Shown here: positions 18,429 through 27,605 of the stretch, one piece after another
Layout of the letters: each line of letters begins with the position of its first letter
Position numbering within the stretch: the first letter of the stretch is position 1
Source of the DNA: an uncultured Psychroserpens sp.
GTDB lineage: Bacteria; Bacteroidota; Bacteroidia; Flavobacteriales; Flavobacteriaceae
Direction: 5' to 3'
DNA length: 64,000 bases
NCBI RefSeq assembly: GCF_947500255.1
Contig: NZ_CANMRL010000005.1
Location: 186,001 to 250,000, forward strand
Notes under the pieces: model-generated
Databases searched by the model: none
What the model was told of the DNA's origin: nothing
What the model saw: only the letters and a program-made list of their open reading frames with translations
Translations under genes and position numbers: made by a program

Positions 18429-19040
18429 TTGAAAAGCATATCAACAAACAAATTATATTTGAGGGATATAGTAGTACTTTTTACTATTATAATTTTACCA
18501 TTTTTGTTTTTTACATATAAGTTGGTTCCATTAGATTACAATATTTGGTCTTCAGAGTTTTTGTCATTGGATGCTGAAGTCATAATGGATGTTGATTATT
18601 GTATTTGGATATTTTATATTAAAGTCCTAACACTTTTAATTTTATCTATTTGGTTTGTTACTAATCCGTACGAATGGCGTTTCATTATTGTTTTGCCTAT
18701 TATCATTGAGATGTATAAAGTTTATGTACTAATAGTAAGCCTGAAATGGGGATATGATTATGAAATATTTTTTTTTGAAAGCTTACTTTTATCATTTCCT
18801 TACATACTCATTTTGTATTTTTTTTCTAGATGGACTGGTTTCTATATAAAAAAAGAAACATTTAAAATAAAGATTAATGAGGAGATTAATGCTGAACTAA
18901 ATAAAATATCATCATTCAATTCGGAAAGTTATAAAGCAGTTAAGAAAGATTTGTCGTTAATAGTAAAGCAAAAAGAAATGATGAATAATAAAGAATATCT
19001 TACTAAGCTTATAGAATTAAGGGATAAATTGACTCTTTAA
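18429..19040 (+). CDS. Membrane protein of unknown function, paralogue B
   Basis: The 203-residue protein is related to the preceding one. It has four hydrophobic segments, IWFVTNPYEWRFIIVLPIIIEM in the middle, and a tail with NEEINAELNK and EYLTKLIELRDKL that matches the tail of paralogue A. The start is a TTG at 18429; the next in-frame Met is more than 50 residues on and would remove the first membrane segment. The gap to paralogue A is 11 bases, so they are likely cotranscribed. The last four bases overlap the convergent XRE gene. Function unknown. Confidence 0.6.
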   Translation: MKSISTNKLYLRDIVVLFTIIILPFLFFTYKLVPLDYNIWSSEFLSLDAEVIMDVDYCIWIFYIKVLTLLILSIWFVTNPYEWRFIIVLPIIIEMYKVYVLIVSLKWGYDYEIFFFESLLLSFPYILILYFFSRWTGFYIKKETFKIKINEEINAELNKISSFNSESYKAVKKDLSLIVKQKEMMNNKEYLTKLIELRDKLTL

Positions 19041-19396
19041 TTCTTTTTAGCGTTTTCAATTTCCAATAATATTTCATCTAAAAGCGCTTTCTTTTCATCT
19101 GACCATTGCGCTTTAAGCTTTGTATCTATGTATGCTTCAATTTCTTTTTTGCTGCGCACTTTTGGTTTGGGTTGCTCCTCAATAAACATATCACCTTTAC
19201 CAGTAATCAACCAAATCAAATTTACTTGAGGGTATTCTTTAACAATACGCTCAATGACGTCGCTGCCAACCGAGGCATTATTTTTTTCCATACGTAATAT
19301 GTAGCCATTTGCAGTGCCAATTGAAATATCAAATTGCCTCGCACTCATGTTTAAAGCAGAAATTACTTTCATGATGCGGTGTATAGTTTTACTCAT
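19037..19396 (-). CDS. XRE-type helix-turn-helix regulator
   Basis: The 119-residue protein has an N-terminal lambda-repressor-like helix-turn-helix (about residues 5-65), recognisable by SARQFDISIGTANGYILRME and the closing NLIWLITGKGDMF. A charged helical tail (residues 75-119) follows. It is probably a DNA-binding repressor acting on nearby promoters. The gene is convergent with the two membrane-protein genes on its left and follows the third paralogue in the same direction. A candidate promoter and a spaced inverted repeat lie just upstream. Its target is inferred, not shown. Confidence 0.8.
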   Translation of the reverse strand: MSKTIHRIMKVISALNMSARQFDISIGTANGYILRMEKNNASVGSDVIERIVKEYPQVNLIWLITGKGDMFIEEQPKPKVRSKKEIEAYIDTKLKAQWSDEKKALLDEILLEIENAKKN

Positions 19397-19425
19397 AATT
19401 ATAAAGGGGTTAGAGTAGTTAGATA

Positions 19426-19500
19426 TTGTTTACACAAATGTAATTTTTTTTATTTAAATATTTCAATTATCGAATTTTTTCTATATTAAGTTGTAAACAA
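19426..19500. repeat. Spaced 9-bp inverted repeat around the XRE promoter
   Basis: TTGTTTACA (19426-19434) and TGTAAACAA (19492-19500) are exact inverted copies separated by 57 bases. They bracket the candidate -7 and -33 elements of the XRE gene. They could be operator half-sites bound by the regulator, which is inference. Confidence 0.4.
19435..19466 (-). promoter_or_regulatory. Candidate promoter of the XRE gene
   Basis: On the minus strand TACATTTG (19442-19435) matches the TAnnTTTG -7 consensus exactly. A TTG lies 21 bases upstream (19466-19464). The implied transcription start is about 35 bases before the ATG at 19396. Confidence 0.45.
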
Positions 19501-19551
19501 AAAAACATAAGTGAGTTGCTCAAATATGCTTTAAATTATATAATATGCAAA

Positions 19552-20103
19552 TTAAAAATATTGTTTGACTTTTCCCCAAAGCCCTTTAGGTTTTATCATA
19601 AACTCTTCTTCTAGTTCTTGCATGGTTTTGCCCGCATCATTAATTTTATTAAACATTTTAGCTCTAATTAAATAAATTGAAGGAATGACAATAGCCATTA
19701 TTGGAAGCATATATACAATTTGGAATTCATCAAAATATTTAACGTCTGCACTTAGTGTTACAATTATTTGAAAAATATACATAGCGATAGGAACAAGTAA
19801 AGCGTGATACCACCAATTTCTATTTGTGAAGAACCAAATAAATAATAACATTAGCGGAATAAATTTTCCAGTAAAGACCCACATAGCATACTGAGCACTC
19901 TCCCAAAGACTACTATCGTATGTAAACAAAAAAGTGCTCCAGATTTTTTCATCTGGAACACTTTCGTGTAAAGAAAATAATATAGGAGTCGATGCTATTA
20001 AGGTACCAATAATAGTTCCCGTAACAGCACTCCTAGATATACTTCTATCCGTTTTTAACGAGTTTTCGCTTTTTCTTTTCCATTTCGGTTTTAACTTGTC
20101 CAT
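19552..20103 (-). CDS. Membrane protein of unknown function, paralogue C
   Basis: The 183-residue protein has a basic, Ser-rich N-terminal 25 residues, then about four membrane segments and a short charged tail. The middle part IWFFTNRNWWYHALLVPI followed by an LPI-containing span matches paralogues A and B, but the coiled-coil tail is shorter. The start is the ATG at 20103, because a stop codon directly precedes it in frame. Its first 59 bases overlap the small secreted-peptide gene in another frame, which suggests translational coupling. Function unknown. Confidence 0.65.
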   Translation of the reverse strand: MDKLKPKWKRKSENSLKTDRSISRSAVTGTIIGTLIASTPILFSLHESVPDEKIWSTFLFTYDSSLWESAQYAMWVFTGKFIPLMLLFIWFFTNRNWWYHALLVPIAMYIFQIIVTLSADVKYFDEFQIVYMLPIMAIVIPSIYLIRAKMFNKINDAGKTMQELEEEFMIKPKGLWGKVKQYF

Positions 20104-20188
20104 CTAAGTTGATTAAATCAGTTGCTTGAGCTGTGAACAACATTCCACCGAAAATTGCGATTGCTAGTACGTACTTTTTAGTCTTCAT
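20045..20188 (-). CDS. Small secreted peptide (47 aa)
   Basis: An ATG at 20188 opens a 47-codon frame. The peptide begins MKTKKYVLAIAIFGGMLF and continues TAQA, a textbook Sec signal peptide with a likely cut after AQA near residue 22. The mature part is about 25 residues, strongly basic (KTEMEKKKRKLVKNG at the end). Its stop lies inside the paralogue C gene in a different frame, an overlap of 59 bases. The signal peptide is too regular for chance. No family is recognised. An ancestral single gene split by a frameshift is an alternative. Confidence 0.6.
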   Translation of the reverse strand: MKTKKYVLAIAIFGGMLFTAQATDLINLDGQVKTEMEKKKRKLVKNG

Positions 20189-20346
20189 AATATAAGGGAT
20201 TAAATTAATTAATTACTCAAATATAAGCAGCACTTACATTTTGAATAGTTAAACCGACTGTTAAAAACAGCTCTAATAATCACCTATAGTTACGGTTTTT
20301 CCGTAATATCTAACAATAACGTGGTGTTAGGTTGTCAATTTATTTT

Positions 20347-20811
20347 CTAAATTTTGTACTGCTCCATAGCGTTTTTCTGGGTTAAAGTTGTGTTTTGGCT
20401 CAATTTGAGGGATCTTGAGGTCTTGTTTTTATGTGTAATTTCAATACTATTTACATCTTCTGGTAACAAATTTTTAGCGTTCTCTGGCCATTCAATTAAC
20501 ACCCAATTTTGGGTATATAAATAATCTTCAAAACCAAAATTTAAGGCCTCTTCTTCATCATTAATTCTGTACAAATCAAAATGATAAATGGAACAACCTT
20601 TAGCGGCATATTCGTTAACAATCGAAAATGTTGGGCTGCTTACTTCATCTTCACTACCTATGGCTTTTACCAAAGCTTTTATAAGAGTAGTTTTGCCAAC
20701 ACCCATATCACCATAAAACAGAATAGTCTTAGAACTGCATTGCTCTAAAATTTGCCGCGCTACAGCGTTAATGTCTTCAATTTGATATGTTATTTCTAAT
20801 AGTTTTGACAT
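20347..20811 (-). CDS. tsaE: tRNA t6A biosynthesis ATPase TsaE
   Basis: The 154-residue P-loop protein carries the Walker A motif GDMGVGKTTLIKAL near residue 34, and SSPTFSIVNEY and HFDLYRI typical of TsaE (YjeE). TsaE binds the TsaB-TsaD complex and its ATPase activity is needed for threonylcarbamoyladenosine formation at A37 of tRNA. TsaD, its partner, is encoded at 48627-49649. It lies downstream of porX in the same direction with a 151-base gap. The length is normal for the family. Confidence 0.92.
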   Translation of the reverse strand: MSKLLEITYQIEDINAVARQILEQCSSKTILFYGDMGVGKTTLIKALVKAIGSEDEVSSPTFSIVNEYAAKGCSIYHFDLYRINDEEEALNFGFEDYLYTQNWVLIEWPENAKNLLPEDVNSIEITHKNKTSRSLKLSQNTTLTQKNAMEQYKI

Positions 20812-20962
20812 GATAAAAGGGTGTCAAAAAAGTATTCAGCCTAATTTGATGAGCAATAATAAGAAATATTAATGAAAAAAACTAGAAAAAAGTGTATTTC
20901 ATCGGATTTTTATGCAATACATGGATTTATTAACATATGTACTACTTCAAAAAAACTTACGC

Positions 20963-22516
20963 CTATTTTGGATTCATTACCACAAACGGGATTATCATTT
21001 CCTCCAAGGAAACACCACCATGTTGGTACGTATTTCTATAATAACTTACATAGTGATTATAGTTATTTGGGTAAGCTAAAAAGTAATCACTTTTAGCAAA
21101 AATAAATGAACTACTCATAGTAATTGCAGGTAAATGAATAGCTTTGGGATCTTTTGCAACCAAGACTTCTCTGTCTTCATAAGTTAAACTACGTCCAGTT
21201 TTATAGCGCAAGTTCAAACTCGTATCTCGATCGCCAATTACCTTTGAAGGGTTCTTCACATTTATGGTACCATGATCTGTAGTTAAAATAAGCTTGAACC
21301 CCAAATTTTGAGCTTGTTGTATCATTTCTAATAAAGGGGAATTTTTAAACCAACTCACAGTAAGAGAGCGGTAAGCTTTATCATTTGAAGCCAATTCTTT
21401 TACCACATCCATCTCTGTTTTAGAATGTGATAGCATGTCTACAAAGTTGTATACTATAACCGATAAATCATTATCCTTTAAAGTTTTGAAATTCTCAACA
21501 AGCTTTTTACCCGATTTGAGATTGGTAATTTTATGATATTCAGTTTTGAGATGTTGCAAGCCTAAACGTTTTAATTGTCCTTCGAGGAATTCGGCTTCAT
21601 GCATGTTTTTTCCACCTTCATCAATGTCATTTTTCCACAAATTCGGATGTAGTTTTTCCATATCAGCAGGCATTAAACCTGAAAAAATTGCATTTCTTGC
21701 ATATTGTGTAGCTGTTGGCAGTATACTATAAAATGGGACTTCAGAATCTTTCTTATAGTAATTATTTACTATAGGTTCAAAGGCTTTCCATTGGTCATAA
21801 CGCAAATTATCAATAACAATTAAAAGTGTTGGTTGGTTCTTACTTAATTCAGGAACAACTTTATCTTTAAAGAGGTTGTGTGATAATGTAGGAGCATCAG
21901 CTTTATGATCAAACCAAGTTGGATAATTTTTATCAATGAACTTTCCAAACTGAACATTGGCCTCATTTTTTTGAGATTCTAGTATTTCTGTCATTCCTAC
22001 ATCTTCAATGTCTTCCAGTTGTAATTCCCAGTATATCAACTTTTGATATAGATCACTCCATTCTTCAAAAGTATTTACCATAGATAGATCCATAGCAATC
22101 TTTCTAAACTCTTGCTGATAATTAGATGTCGTTTTTTCCGAAATAAGTCTTGAGTGGTCTAGATTCTTTTTTAAACTCAGTAAGATTTGATTCGGATTTA
22201 CTGGCTTAATTAGATAATCGGCAATTTTATTTCCAATAGCCTCTTCCATAATATATTCTTCCTCACTTTTAGTAATCATTACCACAGGAAGGTTGGCACG
22301 CTTTTCTTTAATCTCATTTAGTGTTTCAAGACCTGTTAACCCAGGCATGTTTTCATCTAGAAAGACAATATCAAAGTTGGTATCATCAATAATCTCGATA
22401 GCTTCGGTACCGCTTTGACAGGTCGTAACTTTATATTGTTTTTGTTCTAAAAAGATGATATGAGGTTTTAGAAGATCAATTTCGTCATCAACCCAAAGAA
22501 TATTTATAGTGTTCAT
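20963..22516 (-). CDS. porX: T9SS regulator PorX (response regulator with PglZ domain)
   Basis: This 517-residue protein has an N-terminal CheY-like receiver (residues 1-120) beginning MNTINILWVDDEIDLLKPH, with FLDENMPG holding the phospho-acceptor Asp and a conserved Lys in YLIKPVN. After a helical linker, a PglZ domain of the alkaline-phosphatase superfamily runs from about residue 200 to the end (LLIVIDNLRYDQWK, LTTDHGTINVKNPS). PorX controls T9SS function. I start at the ATG at 22516; an upstream extension would overlap the divergent HD gene. The T9SS substrate at 11694 is a possible downstream client. Confidence 0.92.
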   Translation of the reverse strand: MNTINILWVDDEIDLLKPHIIFLEQKQYKVTTCQSGTEAIEIIDDTNFDIVFLDENMPGLTGLETLNEIKEKRANLPVVMITKSEEEYIMEEAIGNKIADYLIKPVNPNQILLSLKKNLDHSRLISEKTTSNYQQEFRKIAMDLSMVNTFEEWSDLYQKLIYWELQLEDIEDVGMTEILESQKNEANVQFGKFIDKNYPTWFDHKADAPTLSHNLFKDKVVPELSKNQPTLLIVIDNLRYDQWKAFEPIVNNYYKKDSEVPFYSILPTATQYARNAIFSGLMPADMEKLHPNLWKNDIDEGGKNMHEAEFLEGQLKRLGLQHLKTEYHKITNLKSGKKLVENFKTLKDNDLSVIVYNFVDMLSHSKTEMDVVKELASNDKAYRSLTVSWFKNSPLLEMIQQAQNLGFKLILTTDHGTINVKNPSKVIGDRDTSLNLRYKTGRSLTYEDREVLVAKDPKAIHLPAITMSSSFIFAKSDYFLAYPNNYNHYVSYYRNTYQHGGVSLEEMIIPFVVMNPK

Positions 22517-22551
22517 GTATATTTGTTTAATATTAATGTAAAAGTCACAGT

Positions 22552-23772
22552 TTGAAGACAAACAACAAACTCAAAATCTTTAACGACCCAATTTACGGAT
22601 TTATTACTATTCCGAACTCGGATATTTTCGATTTAATTGAACATAAATATTTTCAGAGGCTCAGACGAATTTCTCAAATGGGTTTGTCATATTTGGTATA
22701 TCCAGGAGCTCACCATACACGTTTTCATCATGCTATGGGTTGCATGCATCTAATGCAAAAAGCGGTTAATGTACTTCGTTTTAAGGGAGTTGTGATTTCT
22801 GAAGAAGAAGAAAAAGCGCTTTATATAGCTATTCTATTGCACGATATTGGTCATGGACCATTCTCGCATGCTATGGAACATAGTATAGTAAATGGGATTT
22901 CACATGAAGATATTTCGAAACATTTTATGCGAAAACTCAATGAAGAATTTAACGGAAGTTTAACGCTGGCGATTAAAATATTTGAAGGAAAGCATCATCG
23001 TCCATTTTTATGTGAATTGATTTCTAGCCAATTTGATATGGATAGGGCAGATTATTTAAAACGGGATAGTTTTTATACTGGAGTTGCAGAAGGGAATATA
23101 AATAGTGAACGCCTTATCACGATGCTTAATGTTGTTGATGATAGACTTGTTGTTGAAGAAAAAGGAATCTATAGCGTTGAGAAATTTTTGGTTGCTAGAC
23201 GTTTTATGTATTGGCAAGTATATCTCCATAAAACCGGCTTGGTAGCCGAACAATTGTTGGTACGTGTTTTAAAGCGGGCGAAAGAACTTAGCAATTCTGG
23301 AGTACAACTTAAGTCAAGTGAAGCTTTGTCTTATTTTCTTAATAATGAAATAACAGCTAAAAACTTTACTGATGATACATTGGAAACATTCTCTCATTTA
23401 GATGATTCAGATATCGTTTGGGCAATGAAACAATGGCAGTATCATGATGATTTTATCTTAAAAAACCTCTGTGACATGATTATTAATAGAGACTTGCTAA
23501 AGATTAAATTAAAGAACAAGCCAATTAAACCATCTACATTAAATAAGCATATTGATGATTTAATTAAAAAGTATAATATATCTAGGGATGATGCTAAATA
23601 CTTTGTTTTTATTGATGAAATATCTAACCAAGCATATCAGTCAGAAAACCAAAATATAAAGATTTTGCAAAAGACTGGTAAAGTTGTAGATATCACAAAA
23701 GCTTCAGATCAATTTAGCATTAAAGCTTTATCAAAACCAGTAACTAAATATTATATCTGTTATCCTAAATAA
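22552..23772 (+). CDS. HD-domain phosphohydrolase
   Basis: This 406-residue protein begins with KIFNDPIYGFITIPN, usual for the COG1078 group (YdhJ/dGTPase-like). The HD motif metal ligands are in HHTRFHHAMGCMHLM and LLHDIGHGPFSHAME (about residues 50-110), followed by a GHHRPFLCELISSQFDMDRADYL-like segment. The substrate may be dNTPs or a nucleotide second messenger; sequence does not decide. The start is a TTG at 22552, which leaves only 35 bases to the divergent porX start. Confidence 0.85.
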   Translation: MKTNNKLKIFNDPIYGFITIPNSDIFDLIEHKYFQRLRRISQMGLSYLVYPGAHHTRFHHAMGCMHLMQKAVNVLRFKGVVISEEEEKALYIAILLHDIGHGPFSHAMEHSIVNGISHEDISKHFMRKLNEEFNGSLTLAIKIFEGKHHRPFLCELISSQFDMDRADYLKRDSFYTGVAEGNINSERLITMLNVVDDRLVVEEKGIYSVEKFLVARRFMYWQVYLHKTGLVAEQLLVRVLKRAKELSNSGVQLKSSEALSYFLNNEITAKNFTDDTLETFSHLDDSDIVWAMKQWQYHDDFILKNLCDMIINRDLLKIKLKNKPIKPSTLNKHIDDLIKKYNISRDDAKYFVFIDEISNQAYQSENQNIKILQKTGKVVDITKASDQFSIKALSKPVTKYYICYPK

Positions 23773-23790
23773 ACTTTGAGACATTTTTCA

Positions 23791-23798
23791 TATTTTTG
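23791..23798 (+). promoter_or_regulatory. Candidate -7 element of lpxD
   Basis: TATTTTTG at 23791-23798 matches TAnnTTTG exactly. It ends five bases before the lpxD ATG (23804), so the transcript would start at or next to the start codon. A well-spaced -33 TTTG is not evident; the TTTG at 23775 is too close. Confidence 0.35.
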
Positions 23799-23803
23799 CG
23801 AGA

Positions 23804-24832
23804 ATGAACTTTACAGCACAACAAATAGCTGGAATTTTAGAAGGTGATATCGTAGGAGATCCTGAGGTAGAAGTTTCTAAACTTTCAAAAATTGAAGAAG
23901 GCACAGAAGGCTCTTTGACCTTTTTGGCAAACCCTAAGTATAAATCGTATATATATTCTACTAAAGCGTCAATTACTATTGTAAATAAAACGTTTGAGCC
24001 AGAAAATGATATTACGACAACACTTATAAAGGTTGAAGATGCCTATAAATCTTTTTCAAAACTTTTAGAATACTATAATCAGGTAAAACTCAATAAGCAT
24101 GGAATTGAACAACCATCATTTATATCTGAATCAGCAACATTAGGTGAAGATATATATGTTGGAGCATTCACTTACATAGGTGATAATGTTAGTATTGGAA
24201 AAAATGTAAAGATTTTTCCAAATACTTATATAGGCGATAATGTTACTATTGGAGACAATACGGTTATATTTTCTGGCGCTAAAATCTATTCAGAATCCGT
24301 AATCGGTAATCATTGCGTGATTAATGCAGGCGTTATTATTGGCGCAGATGGTTTTGGTTTTGTTCCTGATGAAAATGGTGAATACAGCAAAGTACCACAA
24401 ACAGGAAATGTTATTATCGAAGATCATGTTGATGTTGGAGCAGCCACAACTATAGATAGAGCTACTCTAGGTTCTACAATAATTCGAAGAGGTGTAAAAT
24501 TGGATAACCAAATCCAAATTGCTCATAATGTAGAAATAGGAAAAAATACTGTAATAGCTGCTCAAACAGGTATTGCTGGTTCATCTAAGATTGGAGAAAA
24601 TTGTCAAATAGGTGGTCAAGTTGGTATTGCTGGTCATATAACTATAGGTAATAATGTAAAAGTTCAAGCGCAATCCGGAATAGGAAGACATGTAAAGGAT
24701 AATGAAGTCCTTCAAGGATCTCCGTCATTCAATTATGGCGATTGGAACAAGTCTTATGTGTACTTCAAAAATTTACCTAAGATCGTTAAAACTATAAATG
24801 AAATAGAAAAAAAAGTAGATGGCAATTATTAA
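23804..24832 (+). CDS. lpxD: UDP-3-O-(3-hydroxyacyl)glucosamine N-acyltransferase
   Basis: This 342-residue lipid A enzyme adds the second 3-hydroxyacyl chain, carried on ACP, to UDP-3-O-acyl-glucosamine. The N-terminal uridine-binding domain (residues 1-100, LTFLANPKY) is followed by left-handed beta-helix hexapeptide repeats (about 105-310). The catalytic His is in [12 protein letters not shown]. It overlaps the lpxC-fabZ fusion by 14 bases. The order lpxD-lpxC/fabZ-lpxA is a standard Bacteroidota arrangement. A second LpxD-like gene occurs at 27606. Confidence 0.94.
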   Translation: MNFTAQQIAGILEGDIVGDPEVEVSKLSKIEEGTEGSLTFLANPKYKSYIYSTKASITIVNKTFEPENDITTTLIKVEDAYKSFSKLLEYYNQVKLNKHGIEQPSFISESATLGEDIYVGAFTYIGDNVSIGKNVKIFPNTYIGDNVTIGDNTVIFSGAKIYSESVIGNHCVINAGVIIGADGFGFVPDENGEYSKVPQTGNVIIEDHVDVGAATTIDRATLGSTIIRRGVKLDNQIQIAHNVEIGKNTVIAAQTGIAGSSKIGENCQIGGQVGIAGHITIGNNVKVQAQSGIGRHVKDNEVLQGSPSFNYGDWNKSYVYFKNLPKIVKTINEIEKKVDGNY

Positions 24833-26225
24833 AACAGACGTTAAGCAAAGAACTATAGAGAAAGAGGTGTCTCTTAAAGGAGTTGGCTTACATACTGGAA
24901 AAGATGTAACACTAACCTTTTCTCCAGCACCTGTAAATAACGGATTTTCATTTAAAAGAGTAGACCTTGAAGGTGCTCCAGTTATTGAAGCAGATGCTAA
25001 TTATGTAACAAATACACAGCGAGGAACTTGCTTAGAAAAAAATGGTGTGACTATCCAAACTTCAGAGCATGTGCTAGCTGCTTTGGTAGGTTTAGATATT
25101 GACAATGCAATTATTGAACTCAACGCATCTGAACCACCTATTATGGATGGCTCATCCAAATTTTTTGTTGAAGCACTAGAAAAAGCAGGTATTACAGAAC
25201 AAGATGATTTTAGAGAAGAGTACGTAGTGTCTGACGTTATATCTTATTCAGATGAAGAATCTGGAAGTGAAGTCATTGTTATGCCAGCTAAAGAATATCA
25301 AGTGACAACTATGGTTGACTTTGGTACTAAAGTTCTAGGAACTCAAAATGCCACGCTTAATCATATTTCAGATTTTAAAGAAGATATCTCAGATTCAAGA
25401 ACTTTTAGTTTCTTACATGAATTGGAAATGCTGTTAGAGCACGGACTTATAAAAGGAGGCGATCTCAATAATGCTATTGTGTATGTAGATAAAGAATTAT
25501 CTGCGGAAACAACCGAAAAACTAAAAGTTGCGTTTAATAAAGATTCTTTATCCATCAAACCTAATGGGATATTAGATAATCTTACACTTCATCATCCTAA
25601 TGAGGCTGCTAGACATAAACTTCTTGATGTTGTAGGAGATTTAGCACTAGTAGGAACAAGAATAAGAGGAAAAGTTATCGCTAATAAGCCTGGTCATTTT
25701 ATCAATACCCAGTTCGCAAAGAAGTTATCTAAAATTATAAAGAATGAACGTCGTAATAATGTTCCACAAATAGATTTGAATCAAGAGCCATTAATGGATG
25801 TGATTCAAATTATGGACATGCTACCTCACAGACAACCATTTTTATTATTAGATAAGGTTTTTGAATTGTCAGATTCTCACGTGATTGGTATGAAAAATGT
25901 AACCATGAACGAAGAATTCTTTAAAGGTCATTTTCCTGGAGCTCCAGTAATGCCTGGTGTTTTGATTGTTGAAGCCATGGCTCAAACAGGAGGGATTTTA
26001 GTGCTGAGTACTGTTCCTGATCCTGAAAATTATCTAACATTCTTTATGAAAATAGATAAAGTAAAATTTAAGCAAAAAGTAGTTCCTGGCGATACTTTAA
26101 TTTTTAAATGTGACCTAATCACACCTATACGTCGTGGGATATGTCATATGCAAGGATATGCCTATGCCAATGGTAAACTCTGTGCAGAAGCAGAATTAAT
26201 GGCGCAAATTTCAAAAGTAAAATAA
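24819..26225 (+). CDS. lpxC-fabZ: Bifunctional LpxC deacetylase / FabZ dehydratase
   Basis: This 468-residue fusion has the zinc-dependent UDP-3-O-acyl-GlcNAc deacetylase LpxC in residues 1-310, with [16 protein letters not shown] and [20 protein letters not shown] supplying zinc and catalytic His residues. The 3-hydroxyacyl-ACP dehydratase FabZ fills residues 320-468, with [13 protein letters not shown] and [20 protein letters not shown]. The fused form is typical of Bacteroidota and couples the committed lipid A step with hydroxyacyl-ACP turnover. The start lies inside the end of lpxD, implying coupled translation. Confidence 0.95.
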   Translation: MAIIKTDVKQRTIEKEVSLKGVGLHTGKDVTLTFSPAPVNNGFSFKRVDLEGAPVIEADANYVTNTQRGTCLEKNGVTIQTSEHVLAALVGLDIDNAIIELNASEPPIMDGSSKFFVEALEKAGITEQDDFREEYVVSDVISYSDEESGSEVIVMPAKEYQVTTMVDFGTKVLGTQNATLNHISDFKEDISDSRTFSFLHELEMLLEHGLIKGGDLNNAIVYVDKELSAETTEKLKVAFNKDSLSIKPNGILDNLTLHHPNEAARHKLLDVVGDLALVGTRIRGKVIANKPGHFINTQFAKKLSKIIKNERRNNVPQIDLNQEPLMDVIQIMDMLPHRQPFLLLDKVFELSDSHVIGMKNVTMNEEFFKGHFPGAPVMPGVLIVEAMAQTGGILVLSTVPDPENYLTFFMKIDKVKFKQKVVPGDTLIFKCDLITPIRRGICHMQGYAYANGKLCAEAELMAQISKVK

Positions 26226-26226
26226 A

Positions 26227-27012
26227 ATGAACCAACCTTTAGCATACGTACATCCTGGAGCAAAAATTGCCAAGAATGTAGTTATCGAACCTTTTACAAC
26301 CATTTATAGTAATGTTACTATTGGTGAAGGAACCTGGATTGGAAGTAATGTGACCATTATGGAAGGTGCTCGTATCGGAAAGAACTGTAATATTTTCCCA
26401 GGTTCTGTGATTTCAGCAGTGCCTCAAGATCTAAAATATAACGATGAAGATACACTTACAATAATAGGTGATAATGTTACTATAAGAGAGTGTGTTACAA
26501 TTAATAGAGGAACTACAGATAGAATGAAAACGGTTATTGGTAATAACTGTTTGATTATGGCGTATTGCCATGTAGCACATGATTGTGTAGTTGGAAATAA
26601 TTGTATCTTTTCAAACAATAGCACATTAGCTGGCCATATTACTGTTGGAGACTATGTGGTACTCGCTGGAATGACAGCTGTACATCAATTTTGTTCTATA
26701 GGAAATCACGCTTTTGTAACTGGAGGTTCTTTAGTTAGAAAAGATGTACCACCATTTGTAAAAGCTGCACGAGAACCTTTATCTTATGTAGGTATTAACT
26801 CTGTAGGTTTGCGTAGACGTGGTTTTTCAACTGAAAAAATTAGAGAGATTCAAGATATTTATCGTATTCTTTATCAAAAAAATTATAACAACTCGCAGGC
26901 ATCAGACTTAATTGAGGCCGAAATGCAAGCAACACCCGAAAGAGATGAAATTCTTCAGTTTATTAAGAATTCGCATCGCGGAATTATGAAAGGGTATTTC
27001 AAATCAAATTAA
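26227..27012 (+). CDS. lpxA: UDP-N-acetylglucosamine acyltransferase
   Basis: This 261-residue LpxA performs the first lipid A step, 3-O-acylation of UDP-GlcNAc. Hexapeptide repeats of a left-handed beta-helix occupy about residues 1-190 (YVHPGAKIAKNVVIEPF). The catalytic His is in MAYCHVAHDCVVGNN near residue 120. A helical C-terminal domain (RRGFSTEKIREIQDIYRIL) follows. It begins one base after the lpxC-fabZ stop. Length matches the E. coli enzyme (262 residues). Confidence 0.96.
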   Translation: MNQPLAYVHPGAKIAKNVVIEPFTTIYSNVTIGEGTWIGSNVTIMEGARIGKNCNIFPGSVISAVPQDLKYNDEDTLTIIGDNVTIRECVTINRGTTDRMKTVIGNNCLIMAYCHVAHDCVVGNNCIFSNNSTLAGHITVGDYVVLAGMTAVHQFCSIGNHAFVTGGSLVRKDVPPFVKAAREPLSYVGINSVGLRRRGFSTEKIREIQDIYRILYQKNYNNSQASDLIEAEMQATPERDEILQFIKNSHRGIMKGYFKSN

Positions 27013-27035
27013 TATAAAATTATACAACATAAATT

Positions 27036-27602
27036 ATGGCAAGTACATCAGATATACGAAACGGATTATGCATTAGATATAATCACGATATCTTCAAAAT
27101 TATAGAGTTCTTACATGTGAAACCTGGAAAAGGACCTGCATTTGTTAGAACAAAGCTTAAAAGTGTGACTACAGGAAAAGTGATAGATAACACGTTTTCA
27201 GCAGGACATAAAATTGATGATGTACGTGTTGAAACACATAAATTTCAGTACCTCTACAATGATGGTGAGTTTTATCATTTTATGAATGAATCAGATTATA
27301 CGCAAATACGTTTGCTAGAAGCTGCGCTTGATAGACCAGATCTAATGAAAGAAGGTGAAGTTGTAACGGTATTAATTAATACCGAAGATAATTTGCCGCT
27401 CTCAGTTGATATGCCAGCAAGTGTGATTTTAGAGGTGACTCATACAGAGCCTGGTGTTAAAGGTAATACAGCAACAAACGCAACAAAACCAGCAACAGTA
27501 GAAACTGGAGCCATAGTTAATGTACCTTTATTTATCAATGAAGGTGATAAAATTAAAGTTGAAACTGAAAAAGGGACTTATAAAGAACGTATCAAGGAAT
27601 AA
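27036..27602 (+). CDS. efp: Translation elongation factor P
   Basis: This 188-residue EF-P relieves ribosome stalling at polyproline stretches. It shows the N-terminal KOW-like domain with the loop KPGKGPAFVRTKLK, where Lys32 is at the tip that is modified in many bacteria. Two OB domains follow. The modifying enzymes are not in the window. It sits inside the lipid A operon, three bases before the second LpxD-like gene, an arrangement common in Bacteroidota. The length is normal. Confidence 0.96.
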   Translation: MASTSDIRNGLCIRYNHDIFKIIEFLHVKPGKGPAFVRTKLKSVTTGKVIDNTFSAGHKIDDVRVETHKFQYLYNDGEFYHFMNESDYTQIRLLEAALDRPDLMKEGEVVTVLINTEDNLPLSVDMPASVILEVTHTEPGVKGNTATNATKPATVETGAIVNVPLFINEGDKIKVETEKGTYKERIKE

Positions 27603-27605
27603 CGA

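Noticed and set aside
20872-21096. A 74-codon plus-strand frame
   Set aside because: It lies mostly antisense to the 3' end of porX, has no recognisable domain and looks like a shadow frame.
22517-22561. N-terminal extension of porX
   Set aside because: It overlaps the divergent HD gene and adds residues ahead of the conserved receiver start MNTINILWVDDE.
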